Shown: one piece after another, positions 27,634 through 36,374 of the stretch
Position numbering within the stretch: the first letter of the stretch is position 1
Layout: every line of letters begins with the position of its first letter
Assembly (NCBI GenBank): GCA_913063405.1
Contig: CAJXZB010000011.1
Location: forward strand, 28,499 to 92,498
Source: an uncultured Ulvibacter sp.
GTDB lineage: Bacteria; Bacteroidota; Bacteroidia; Flavobacteriales; Flavobacteriaceae
DNA length: 64,000 nt
Reading direction: 5' to 3'
Notes under the pieces: generated by a model
Databases searched by the model: none
What the model saw: the letters and a program-made list of their open reading frames with translations, nothing else
What the model was told of the DNA's origin: nothing
Made by a program: the position numbers and the translations under genes

Positions 27634-30600
27634 ATGCAGACAACAATTCAGGAACATACCACCCAATCTAAAACCCAGGCGAAAACCTTTGTGGCTCCTG
27701 TTCCTGTAGTTCAAAAAAAAATCAAGGAAGATGCCCAAATTGATCAAAAAGAAGCAGTAACCGAAAAAGCAGTAACTCAAAAAACTACTTTTGACGGAAT
27801 TCCTAATGGGAATGATCAAAATACCCCAAGAATAAGTACAGGTGCTCTTATTCAAAGAAAATGTGCCGATTGCGGAGACGAAGAGCAAGAGCCTGAACAA
27901 GAAAGAGTAAACATACAGACCAAGAAGAAAACCCATGGTGGGTCATTACGCTCTCTGGTGCAAACTAAACTGGCAATAGGACAAGTAGACGATAAGTATG
28001 AAAAGGAGGCGGACTATATAGCAGATAATGTGGTGCAAATGGATGCTGAAAATACTGTTCAAACCAAATTAAATTCGAGCGGTTCTTTGGTGCAATTAAA
28101 ATGCAAGGCTTGCGAAGAATATCCCCCAAAACTTCAGCTAAAGGCAGAACAAAAAGGGAGTACAGAATATGCTTCAGATAGTTTAACCGAAACATTATCT
28201 TCTCGTGCTGGGTCCGGCAATAGTATAGAGACTACACTGCAAACAGATTTAGGAAGTAAAATGGGAGTCGATTTTGGCAATGTACAAATCCATACCGATA
28301 GTAAAGCTGTAGCTATGAATGAGGAGTTGGGTGCACACGCTTTTACCCATGGCGCCGATATTTACTTTAACAGAGGCATGTATAACCCCAATACCAAGCA
28401 AGGAAAACATTTATTGGTTCATGAGCTTACCCATGTGATTCAGCAAACGGGTAGTTTGCAAGCCTTTAGACCTCCTCAAATACAAAAGTTTGATGCCCAT
28501 GATGAAATACAAGAAAAGCTAAGAGCTAAAGATTCGGAGCTTATTACAGAAGCTCCTATACCAGGTGGACAAACTACGGGTAAAGGATTTACAAAGTTTG
28601 GTTATGCGGACCTTTATAAAAGTAAAACCCCTGCAGGAGTATTTTCAGGGATTTATGGGGCCAAACATCGAACAGAAGTTGATGAAGACACACAGATAAC
28701 CACCGAAAAGTATGCCTATAAAAATGTAAGTAGTAAGGCTTTACTGCACACCCCAAAAGGCACATTTACGAAGGCTCCAGAAATCACGCACAGCGCAGTT
28801 TCTGTGTATGAAATGAGCGATGGAAGTAAAAAATACTTTAAGGGAACAACAGAAGTTCCAGAGACTTCCAAAGGAACACTCATTACAGGTGGATTCCCGA
28901 GCGAGTTTTTTGTTGGAGACATTAAGAAAGGAGACGATAATTTAACCCTTGCAAAAGTACAAATCTCTAATTATAAAAAAGGATTTCGCGATTTTACAAA
29001 AGATGCAAACCGTCATTTTGGAATATCTCAGACACAAGAAGGTGAGGGTTTAACTGATTTAAAAATTCCCGATGGATTAAATTATGCAGAATTTAATACC
29101 CAAAATGCCACCCTTGGTGATGGTAATTTAACCAACCAAACCAGTACTTATAATAGGCGTTATTGGTTATATCCTCATAGATCTGAGGGGATTTACCTCT
29201 ACATTTGGCTGCCTCATCCTTGGACTAATTATGTTCCTAAATTTCAACGAAAAGGAAAGGACGTTATTGATGAATTAGACGAACTCAACAAACGATTTAA
29301 AGTAAAAGGTAAAAAGCCTACGAAGAGTATAGACACCAAAAGAAAAACAGTCAACCCTAAGCCTAAAGCACTTCCTATAACTCAGAAGAAGGGAAAAAAG
29401 GGTATTCAGAAAAAAGATACTGACTGGAAAAAACATCGTACAGAATACGTAAAGGCTAGAAAAAAGTGGAAAACAGATTATGGTAATAAATACCTGAAAA
29501 ATAAAGACATCGATAAAGTTGTTGAGAGTAAAGTAGACTTTGATAAAAGAGTAGGGATTTCCAAAACAGCACATGGAGATTTTGGTAAAGTCACAAAACA
29601 ATTTAATAGAATAGAATTTTGGGCTAGCTATAAAGGACAAGCCTTGGGAGAGCTAAGATTTTTGCTTGGAGATAAGTTTGACATCCTTGCGGACAAGTTC
29701 GAGGGGATGAAAGAACGCACAAAAAAGACCCGTGCAAAAGCCAATAAATTATCGGGCTCCATGTCGTTTGGGTGGAAGAAAAAAGTGATAGGGCTTCTTA
29801 TGAAAGGGTTTAAGGCCGGGTTCTCTTTATTTATTGCAGAAACATTTGCCGTGTTTTCTGCCTGCATAGGAGGTATGATCGACAAGTTCCAGGATGGATT
29901 CTCTGAGATGGAAGAAATGGAACAAATGCTTGCCGAACTTGAAAAGTTGCAAACAGAAATTGAAACTTTAATCAATGAAGTTACGACCAAGTACGATGCT
30001 CAAATGAAACTTTACGAAGAAATCCTTGTTAAAATGGAGGATATTAAGTTTTATGCAGAGATTTTAAGTACGGCAGAAACCCTTATTCGTATTGGAGTAC
30101 AAGTAGTAAGTTGTTTATCTCCGCCAGCGTTAGGTTGCCTCTGGGGTCTCGTTGCTCAAATAGGACTGGAAGCAGCGTTAAGTTTGGTCATGGGAACGCA
30201 GTGGTTTGAAGATGAGTTTATGAAACCTTTAGTCAAAAAGTTGATCGATAATTTTTTGAAAGATGATATTCTAGCTTTTATGAACAAGCTATTTACTGAT
30301 ATTGGATTGGGAGATTATATTAAAGATGTCGATGCTTGTAAAGTAAGTCCCGCTGCTTCAGGAGGTGGAGGAGGCGTCCAGAGCTGGTACATTGGTAACC
30401 CTACAATACCTCCGTCAAGATACAAAAGCCATGCAGCACTTTGGGAGGCAAAAAATAAAAGCACGATTCTCGGTGAGATTACAACCGCCTTTAGTCAAGG
30501 GACGACTGGGAAGAAAGTAACGGACAGTGACATAGAGGAGTTTATGAAGACGGCGCAGGACAAAAAAATGAAAATAGAAGACTTCAAAGCTATTGTAAAA

Positions 30601-31029
30601 GACGGTGAAGTAGGAGATAATAAGTTTAACTTGGATACTGTAAAAGGTAGCATAGATGGGTATGGTGCGGAAGGAGATACAGCTGGGGATGGTACAAGTG
30701 ATGCTGTTTTAATCGACGCGAGTAAAGTTGCTAATGATGACGATACTGCTGGTAGTACAGAAGACTCCAAAGGAAGAATGAGAGTACAGGCTGAAAGTTC
30801 ACATACTAAAGGTAGCAAGCCTAATCTTACTATTTTTATATTTGAAGGGGATAATCATATTGCAACAGCAGTGAACGTGCCTTCTGAAGTTACCAAAAGA
30901 AAATGGTTTCCTTCAGACCAGAATAGAAAAAAACTACAGATTTATTACTTTATCCCTAAAAAAATTCCTTTGGTAAAAGGGTATTTTATTAGTAAAGGAA
31001 GAACCATTAGAGGTTATGCAAAACCATAA
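27634..31029 (+). CDS. eCIS cargo 4: large DUF4157 protein with hydrophobic helical region
   Basis: An 1131-aa protein and the most divergent cargo. Its leader is duplicated: GALIQRKCADC (C77, C80) appears before, and SLVQLKCKAC (C157, C160) after, the TKLAIGQVDDKYEKEADYIA element. The DUF4157 core ends HELTH at 263-267. Residues ~560-700 are very basic. Two hydrophobic stretches near 720-755 (GFKAGFSLFIAETFAVFSAC) and 822-860 (VVSCLSPPALGCLWGLVAQI) flank a coiled coil rich in Glu (MEEMEQMLAELEKLQTEIET). This layout would suit a pore-forming or membrane-inserting toxin. The C-terminal ~200 residues are unassigned. It overlaps the next gene by 14 bases. Confidence 0.75.
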   Translation: MQTTIQEHTTQSKTQAKTFVAPVPVVQKKIKEDAQIDQKEAVTEKAVTQKTTFDGIPNGNDQNTPRISTGALIQRKCADCGDEEQEPEQERVNIQTKKKTHGGSLRSLVQTKLAIGQVDDKYEKEADYIADNVVQMDAENTVQTKLNSSGSLVQLKCKACEEYPPKLQLKAEQKGSTEYASDSLTETLSSRAGSGNSIETTLQTDLGSKMGVDFGNVQIHTDSKAVAMNEELGAHAFTHGADIYFNRGMYNPNTKQGKHLLVHELTHVIQQTGSLQAFRPPQIQKFDAHDEIQEKLRAKDSELITEAPIPGGQTTGKGFTKFGYADLYKSKTPAGVFSGIYGAKHRTEVDEDTQITTEKYAYKNVSSKALLHTPKGTFTKAPEITHSAVSVYEMSDGSKKYFKGTTEVPETSKGTLITGGFPSEFFVGDIKKGDDNLTLAKVQISNYKKGFRDFTKDANRHFGISQTQEGEGLTDLKIPDGLNYAEFNTQNATLGDGNLTNQTSTYNRRYWLYPHRSEGIYLYIWLPHPWTNYVPKFQRKGKDVIDELDELNKRFKVKGKKPTKSIDTKRKTVNPKPKALPITQKKGKKGIQKKDTDWKKHRTEYVKARKKWKTDYGNKYLKNKDIDKVVESKVDFDKRVGISKTAHGDFGKVTKQFNRIEFWASYKGQALGELRFLLGDKFDILADKFEGMKERTKKTRAKANKLSGSMSFGWKKKVIGLLMKGFKAGFSLFIAETFAVFSACIGGMIDKFQDGFSEMEEMEQMLAELEKLQTEIETLINEVTTKYDAQMKLYEEILVKMEDIKFYAEILSTAETLIRIGVQVVSCLSPPALGCLWGLVAQIGLEAALSLVMGTQWFEDEFMKPLVKKLIDNFLKDDILAFMNKLFTDIGLGDYIKDVDACKVSPAASGGGGGVQSWYIGNPTIPPSRYKSHAALWEAKNKSTILGEITTAFSQGTTGKKVTDSDIEEFMKTAQDKKMKIEDFKAIVKDGEVGDNKFNLDTVKGSIDGYGAEGDTAGDGTSDAVLIDASKVANDDDTAGSTEDSKGRMRVQAESSHTKGSKPNLTIFIFEGDNHIATAVNVPSEVTKRKWFPSDQNRKKLQIYYFIPKKIPLVKGYFISKGRTIRGYAKP

Positions 31030-32320
31030 AAACAAATCATTCGAATATTTATACTTCGCAACAAGTGTCGATGATTTTACTAAGGCCTATAGAATGCTCA
31101 TCGAATCTGTAAAGTGTAACAAAATAGAACCCTTTCCAACCAATTTTTCGTTGGTAAATTTAATTTGTGAACCAATAGATGATTGGACATTTATTGAGAT
31201 CCCAAATACACAACATCCTTTCTTAAATAATCAACATCTGGATTTCGTAGCAATTCCTCCACTACCCTATGGAACCTATACTTCGTCCGTTTCGAAACAG
31301 CTAATCCTTGGAATAGAAAATTACTTATTCCTAGCCATGGTAACAATTACCGATGATTATACATTCTCTCTGGAATCGGGATTGGTTAGACGTGCGGAAC
31401 GGCTCAAAATAGAAATAAAAAAAGAACTTCAAAAAATAATCACATATTATCAACGAACAAATGAAATGAGCAGATGGGATATTGAACAAGCATGTAATGA
31501 TATGAGCTTATTTAGTGAGTATGAAGAATTTTTACCACCATTTGAGATATCATCTTTTAAAGTTTCCGAAAAGAAAGATGAAGTTTTGGATTTAGATTAT
31601 ACTCGAGTTGAAATGATAAACTCTTCTAATGTGATATTGAGAACTGAAACCAAAATGATACATTTCTCTTTTGAAGAAGGAATAAAAAAGAATTATTCTG
31701 TTTCTCATCTGCAATTTAATTCTATCAAAAAAGAAGTGATAGAGTTCTATAATAAGGACGGGTTTTTAGAATATCAATGGCTAACTCAAAACTGGAGCGA
31801 TCGGTTTGACGCTGCCAGACCTCGAATCCTGATCCAATCAGATGAGGAGATAGACACTATTGTTCACCTTAACAAAAAAGTCATAATTAAACCATATGGG
31901 ATATACAATGGCGTAAAAGTAAAAACCAAAGATATTTCTGGAGAATTTGCCTTATACATGGATAAAGAAACCTGTGGAGGAATTTATGACCTAAATTCAG
32001 GGTATATTGTGGTTGATACTTACGAAATAAAATGGGATCAAACTATAAACGTTGAAATACCCTATAAAAACAAAGAAGAAACACTTTTAATAAGTAAAGC
32101 TGCGGCCTGCTGGGTAGGCACTAATAATTACCAGTTAATTGCATACGGAAGGGTATTCAAAGATAATAAGTGCATGGCTATTCTTAATTCGAATATAATG
32201 CTTTCGAGTTATTCCGTGGATGGAAAACAACTTTTCCTTGCAGATCAAAAAACCTTTTACTTATTGGAGACAGAAAACTACACAGTATTAAATAGTGTTG
32301 TCATTGCGAATTTATTATAA
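31016..32320 (+). CDS. Hypothetical protein coupled to cargo 4 (partner, chaperone or immunity candidate)
   Basis: A 434-aa protein of unknown family. Its ATG lies 14 bases inside the end of cargo 4, so it is translationally coupled to it. There is no DUF4157 module, no leader, no signal peptide and no transmembrane segment. Residues ~1-190 look alpha/beta with the hydrophobic SKQLILGIENYLFLAMVTIT. The second half is beta-rich with repeating short strands and single Cys residues. As the only cargo-bank gene without the leader, it may be a chaperone, adaptor or immunity protein for cargo 4; the sequence does not prove any of these. Confidence 0.6.
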   Translation: MQNHKNKSFEYLYFATSVDDFTKAYRMLIESVKCNKIEPFPTNFSLVNLICEPIDDWTFIEIPNTQHPFLNNQHLDFVAIPPLPYGTYTSSVSKQLILGIENYLFLAMVTITDDYTFSLESGLVRRAERLKIEIKKELQKIITYYQRTNEMSRWDIEQACNDMSLFSEYEEFLPPFEISSFKVSEKKDEVLDLDYTRVEMINSSNVILRTETKMIHFSFEEGIKKNYSVSHLQFNSIKKEVIEFYNKDGFLEYQWLTQNWSDRFDAARPRILIQSDEEIDTIVHLNKKVIIKPYGIYNGVKVKTKDISGEFALYMDKETCGGIYDLNSGYIVVDTYEIKWDQTINVEIPYKNKEETLLISKAAACWVGTNNYQLIAYGRVFKDNKCMAILNSNIMLSSYSVDGKQLFLADQKTFYLLETENYTVLNSVVIANLL

Positions 32321-32332
32321 AACAATATAATT

Positions 32333-32521
32333 ATGCCATTTCAAAAACTTAAAACATATATTCTTCAACAGGTTGGAAAAAAAGACAAAACCGAGGTCTG
32401 TGATTTTCGAAATACCTTTTCGGAAGTTACCGAACATGAAACCACTCAAAACAATGGGGTAATATTCCTCATGGCTTTGGCACCCTGCGTAATTCCTAGA
32501 TTTTATGACGAAAATATTTAG
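32333..32521 (+). pseudogene. Truncated second copy of the eCIS AAA+ ATPase 5' end
   Basis: This 62-codon frame begins MPFQKLKTYILQQV and aligns with residues 1-60 of the intact ATPase at 34253-35527. Shared blocks are DFRNTFSEVT, GVI(F/L)LMAL and P.FYDE. Similarity stops at FYDE, where a TAG stop follows after two more codons and unrelated sequence begins. The DNA is clearly diverged from the intact copy (many synonymous changes), so it is not a fresh duplication. It marks the left junction of the insertion that brought in cargo 5. Whether the short product is made is unknown. Confidence 0.88.
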
Positions 32522-32565
32522 GATACTAGTGAACTTTCGGAACACTGATTAGAAATTGAAATAGG

Positions 32566-34224
32566 ATGCAAATAGGACTCTCGCTTCATAAAGAAAATTA
32601 CGCAAAAGGCACAAAAAGTTTCGTGTCACCAACTCGTGTTGTTCAAAAGAAAATTGAAATTGGTTCATCGAACAATGAATATGAAGTCGAAGCCGACTGG
32701 GTGGCAGACCAAGTAGTTAACATGAATGGTAGTCAATTTAATCAAACAAATCAAACTAGAGCTTTGGTACAAAGAAAATGTGCCGCTTGTTCCCAAGAGG
32801 ACGAAATACAAAAGAAATCAATTGCCAATTCAATCACTCCACTAATTCAAATGTCCAGTGCGAATTCCGTAGGTGAAGCAATTGCATCAACCAATCTTAC
32901 ACAGCAAATAAATTCAAGTAAAGGAGGTGGTCATGGTATGGATCAAGGTACTAGAGGCTATATGGAAAGCCGTTTTGGAACTGACTTTTCAGATGTAAAA
33001 ATTCATACAAATAGTCAATCCGTGCAGATGAGTCGTGATATCAATGCTAAGGCATTTACAATGGGGAATGACATATATTTTAATGAAGGCAAATACAATC
33101 CAAATTCTAATAGGGGGAAACATCTATTAGCTCATGAGTTAGCGCATGTGGTGCAGCAATCTGGAGATCTTGATGGTCATTTTCTTCAGCGCTCCGTTGC
33201 GATTGCTAGTCCTTATCAGGTATTAGAAGATTTTGATCCTGCAAACCAGTTTAAGAAGAAACAAAGGGCACTTGGAAGATCGGTTCCTTTGTTAAACAAC
33301 AAAGAACAGGCGCCGAAATTAAAAGCAAAGAAATTTAAAAAGGCATTACAGCTCCCAATTCTTTCAGAAAAGAACCTTGACGAAATTTCAAGGCCAGACT
33401 TAAGTGACAGCTCTTTAGATCCAGTAAGAAACAATCTGGTGGAATTAAAAGTCAAATCGTTTGGGAAAAGGGTAAAGTTAGTTCAGGAAGCACTAATTGC
33501 TTGGGGTAAGGGGTTGAATGATCCCATTGAAGTTTTACCCAGATTTGGTGCCGACCAAATCTTCGGCGGCGAAACAAAAGCTGCCGTTGAATTTTTCCAG
33601 GATGAACACCCTATTTTAAAAAAAGATGGAATAGTTGGTGATCTTACCCTTGCTGAATTGCAAGTAGAAATGGATAAACTGCATGGATTAATATTTACTT
33701 TAGAAGCGGCCGGGCATAATAACTACACTGGGTTGATTCATATACCACCGCCTTCTAAAAATTGGCAGCAAGTAACCGCATCAGATGATGAATTTTTTGA
33801 TAATCCTACTATTAATCAATTTCATAAAAATGAAGTAGCCAGTAAATGTGGAACTTCAAAAAAATTCAATATTTCGTTTACCGAAAAAGAAAGTATTATC
33901 CCGTCTATATTAAAGCATGAAAGATTTCACGAAAAAGATCAGGTAGAAATAGTTAGCTTTCATCTAAGCAATTGGGATACAAGGCTTAGAATTGCAGCAT
34001 TGCTGAAGCTTAAATTTAAAGCTGCAAATAAAAAAGAAGCTATGGAAATCGTGTTTGATAAATCTGGAGCAGACAAACCCAAAGTGTTGTCAAAAAAAAT
34101 TATTAATGCAATGATTGTGAGTAATATAAAACTGCACTCAGGACCACTAAATGTGGTTCCTAAGTCGCATCTTGACATTCCTGACTGCAGTAGCTTAAAA
34201 TTCTCCTTTACACTTAGTAAGTAA
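32566..34224 (+). CDS. eCIS cargo 5: DUF4157 module + PG_binding_1-like domain + HExxH segment
   Basis: A 552-aa protein with leader IEIGSSNNEYEVEADWVA (residues 30-47), C72-AA-C75 and a DUF4157 core whose zinc motif is HELAH (190-194). Residues ~290-371 look like a peptidoglycan-binding (PG_binding_1) unit: RVKLVQEALIAWG, DQIFGGETKAAVEFFQDEH, KDGIVGDLTLAELQ. Near the C-terminus, LKHERFHEKDQ carries a further HExxH (451-455), so a C-terminal metallopeptidase is plausible. It is flanked by the truncated ATPase copy on the left and the complete ATPase 28 bases downstream, which marks it as an inserted cassette. Confidence 0.8.
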   Translation: MQIGLSLHKENYAKGTKSFVSPTRVVQKKIEIGSSNNEYEVEADWVADQVVNMNGSQFNQTNQTRALVQRKCAACSQEDEIQKKSIANSITPLIQMSSANSVGEAIASTNLTQQINSSKGGGHGMDQGTRGYMESRFGTDFSDVKIHTNSQSVQMSRDINAKAFTMGNDIYFNEGKYNPNSNRGKHLLAHELAHVVQQSGDLDGHFLQRSVAIASPYQVLEDFDPANQFKKKQRALGRSVPLLNNKEQAPKLKAKKFKKALQLPILSEKNLDEISRPDLSDSSLDPVRNNLVELKVKSFGKRVKLVQEALIAWGKGLNDPIEVLPRFGADQIFGGETKAAVEFFQDEHPILKKDGIVGDLTLAELQVEMDKLHGLIFTLEAAGHNNYTGLIHIPPPSKNWQQVTASDDEFFDNPTINQFHKNEVASKCGTSKKFNISFTEKESIIPSILKHERFHEKDQVEIVSFHLSNWDTRLRIAALLKLKFKAANKKEAMEIVFDKSGADKPKVLSKKIINAMIVSNIKLHSGPLNVVPKSHLDIPDCSSLKFSFTLSK

Positions 34225-34252
34225 AACATCAACATGTTAAATAATTTACAAT

Positions 34253-35527
34253 ATGCCATTTCAAAAACTTAAAACATACATTCTTCAGCAAGTAACAGAA
34301 AATGATAACGCTGAGATATTTGATTTTAGAAATACTTTTTCGGAAGTTACTAAGCAGGATACTACACAAGAAGAGGGGGTAATATTACTTATGGCCTTGG
34401 TACCCCACGTGCTCCCCGGATTTTACGACGAAATCTTAAAAGAATTGTATCCGGACGGGGGTGAGTTTCCTCAATGGGGCGGAGTAAAAGAAGAACAATA
34501 CCGCAGTATGCAGCCCACAGGTGAAACCATCCAGCATATTTTGGCAGGAAGCAAAATGGAAAGACGGCTTCAATTGCAAAAATATTTTCAGGACGATCAT
34601 TGGTTTTATAAAAAACAACTTCTTTATATATCCTCCGTAAAAGAAGGAATGCCTTTTATGAGTGGGAAGATTATTATTCCGCCGGAGAGCCTCAATCTTT
34701 TGATGTTTGGAGAGATAATGAAACCTCGTTTTGGTCCCGATTTTCCAGCAAAAGAGCTTTCTACCTTAATGGAGTGGGATGACTTAGTTCTTCATCATAA
34801 TACCTTGGATCAAATAAGCCAAATGCGGTTGTGGATTAAACACAAAGATGCTTTACGTGAAGATTGGGGATTGGCAAAACGATTATCACCAGGATATAAA
34901 GCCTTATTTTATGGACCTTCCGGTACGGGAAAAACACTTACGGCTTCTTTGTTAGGCAAAGAGTTTAAGCGCCCTGTGTATCGTATAGATTTATCTCAAG
35001 TTGTTTCTAAATACATTGGAGAAACCGAAAAAAACTTAGAGAAGATTTTTATTAGGGCAGAAAACAAAGAATGGGTTCTGTTTTTTGACGAGGCAGATTC
35101 TATCTTTGGAAAACGTTCTACCACCCGTAGCGCGCAAGATCGGTTTGCTAACCAAAGCGTTAGCTATTTGCTTCAGCGGATCGAATATTTTAATGGAGTG
35201 GTCATCTTAGCGAGTAATTATAAAAATAATATTGACCAAGCATTTATAAGACGTTTTAACTCCATTATTATGTTTGTAAAACCAGATGCTGAACAGCGGT
35301 TACGTTTATGGGAAATGGGAATTCCTAAAAAGATTAAAATTAAAAAAGAAATACTGGCTCAGGTGGCAGACAATTACGAACTCACAGGAGCTCAAATCAA
35401 TAATGCTATTGCTTATAGCTGCCTGCAAATTGTAGAGAAAAATAAAAAATCTATGAGCTTAGAAGATATTTTAAAGGCGATAAAAACCGAGTATTTGAAA
35501 GAGGAAAAAATATTTAATTCCTTATAA
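34253..35527 (+). CDS. eCIS AAA+ ATPase (Afp15/Pvc15-like)
   Basis: A 424-aa ATPase with a ~200-residue N-terminal region and one AAA+ module. It shows Walker A GPSGTGKT (221-228), Walker B VLFFDEAD (275-282), sensor-1 Asn in ILASNYKNN (~322), and arginine-finger candidates RR (333-334). Every well-studied Afp/PVC-like locus encodes one such ATPase; roles in assembly or cargo loading have been proposed. It closes the operon. Its first 60 residues are duplicated at 32333-32521. Confidence 0.92.
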   Translation: MPFQKLKTYILQQVTENDNAEIFDFRNTFSEVTKQDTTQEEGVILLMALVPHVLPGFYDEILKELYPDGGEFPQWGGVKEEQYRSMQPTGETIQHILAGSKMERRLQLQKYFQDDHWFYKKQLLYISSVKEGMPFMSGKIIIPPESLNLLMFGEIMKPRFGPDFPAKELSTLMEWDDLVLHHNTLDQISQMRLWIKHKDALREDWGLAKRLSPGYKALFYGPSGTGKTLTASLLGKEFKRPVYRIDLSQVVSKYIGETEKNLEKIFIRAENKEWVLFFDEADSIFGKRSTTRSAQDRFANQSVSYLLQRIEYFNGVVILASNYKNNIDQAFIRRFNSIIMFVKPDAEQRLRLWEMGIPKKIKIKKEILAQVADNYELTGAQINNAIAYSCLQIVEKNKKSMSLEDILKAIKTEYLKEEKIFNSL

Positions 35528-35925
35528 GGGATGTGATTACTAAGGTAGAAACACTTTTTTAGATATGATACCCTAAATCATTTTAGAGGAGCTTTCTTGC
35601 AAGAAGGTATAAGTATGGAACAAATCCTTCAAATTAACCTACGGTTCGATATAGAACTAATAAGGGAGAGTTTGGAAACAATATCAACAACCAAGATACT
35701 TTCAATCACTAGTACACCATCAAAAACGAGATTGTGATTTATAGTTTGCATCTAAGACTGATCATCTAGGCATAATTGAAAACTTTTATACCTAAAAAGA
35801 TTCTGGCGCTCTAATTATATTAGGTTTTTGAATTATTTATCTTCGACTAATGGAAATTAATTATAACATTATATCCATGTGTATGTAGTCAAACTAAAGT
35901 TTACCAAGGCAGGATAAAGTTAAGT
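35528..35925. other. Gene-free stretch after the eCIS operon
   Basis: About 400 bases without a convincing gene, hairpin or T-run terminator. One 40-codon ATG frame near 35615 has no homologous look and is not called. The following T9SS tail fragment suggests that this DNA is the eroded remainder of a secreted-protein gene. Confidence 0.5.
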
Positions 35926-36195
35926 TTGGCTAGATACAATCCTAATCCAGTACAGAATATCTTAAACATTGTATCGCCAAAAGTGGTTGTTACTGCTGTT
36001 TCGGTTTATGATGTTAGAGGTAGCGTTGTGGGAGAGCGCACATTCACTTCCGAAGGGAATAACTATCAAGTGGATCTTTCAGCATTAGAAACAGCGCTTT
36101 ATTTTGTAAAGATTACTACAGAAAGTGGAACAATCACCAAAGGTGTTGTAAAGAAAAAACAGAATATAAATACAGTGATCCTATTAAAATGTTGA
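35926..36195 (+). pseudogene. Orphan T9SS type A sorting-domain fragment
   Basis: The 89-residue frame reads RYNPNPVQNILNI, AVSVYDVRGSVVGE, YQVDLSALETALYFVKITTE and GTITKGVVKK. This is the standard Por secretion (T9SS) C-terminal sorting tail, except that an (L/I)YPNP motif has become RYNPNP. Only a TTG precedes it and there is no cargo domain or signal peptide upstream. It is the 3' end of a lost secreted protein. Confidence 0.82.
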
Positions 36196-36374
36196 AGTAA
36201 GTGAGTATTAATAAAATATCACAGCCAAACCATCAAATTTAATAGTTACAAGATTTGGGAAAATCCTTACTCTATTGAAGTTGGCAGGCTTCTTTTCGCT
36301 AACTTGGGTTTTTTTAAACACATAAGATCCAATAGCGTACGCCATTGGTGGAAATATCAACGAATAGAAATGCT

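Larger units (their letters stand above)
5341..35527 (+). other. Extracellular contractile injection system (eCIS) locus with cargo bank
   Basis: Twenty intact genes and one gene fragment, all on the plus strand and mostly separated by fewer than 30 bases or overlapping, encode a headless contractile phage-tail-like particle. Recognised parts are the terminator (DUF4255), sheath, gp19-type tubes, LysM tube protein, spike, PAAR tip, gp25 wedge, baseplate proteins, tape measure and AAA+ ATPase. Between tape measure and ATPase lie five DUF4157 cargo genes. The gene set matches the Afp/PVC/AlgoCIS-type eCIS rather than a prophage (no capsid, portal, terminase or lysis genes) or a classical T6SS (no TssJLM membrane complex or ClpV). 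Confidence 0.93.

Noticed and set aside
29275..29640. 121-codon frame on the minus strand within cargo 4
   Set aside because: Antisense to a well-supported coding region; Phe/Ser-rich composition is typical of a shadow frame over Lys-rich sequence.
32333..32521. Independent small gene
   Set aside because: All 60 matching residues align to the start of the neighbouring ATPase and then stop; better explained as a truncated copy.
5341..35527. Type VI secretion system
   Set aside because: No TssJ/L/M membrane complex, TssK or ClpV; a DUF4255 terminator and an Afp15-like ATPase are eCIS features.
35615..35737. 40-codon ATG frame (MEQILQINLRFD...)
   Set aside because: No recognisable family, no start signal and it lies in eroded DNA.
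36345..36374. Upstream TTG start of the symporter
   Set aside because: Adds a polar ten-residue stretch; ATG at 36375 starts directly before the first membrane helix.
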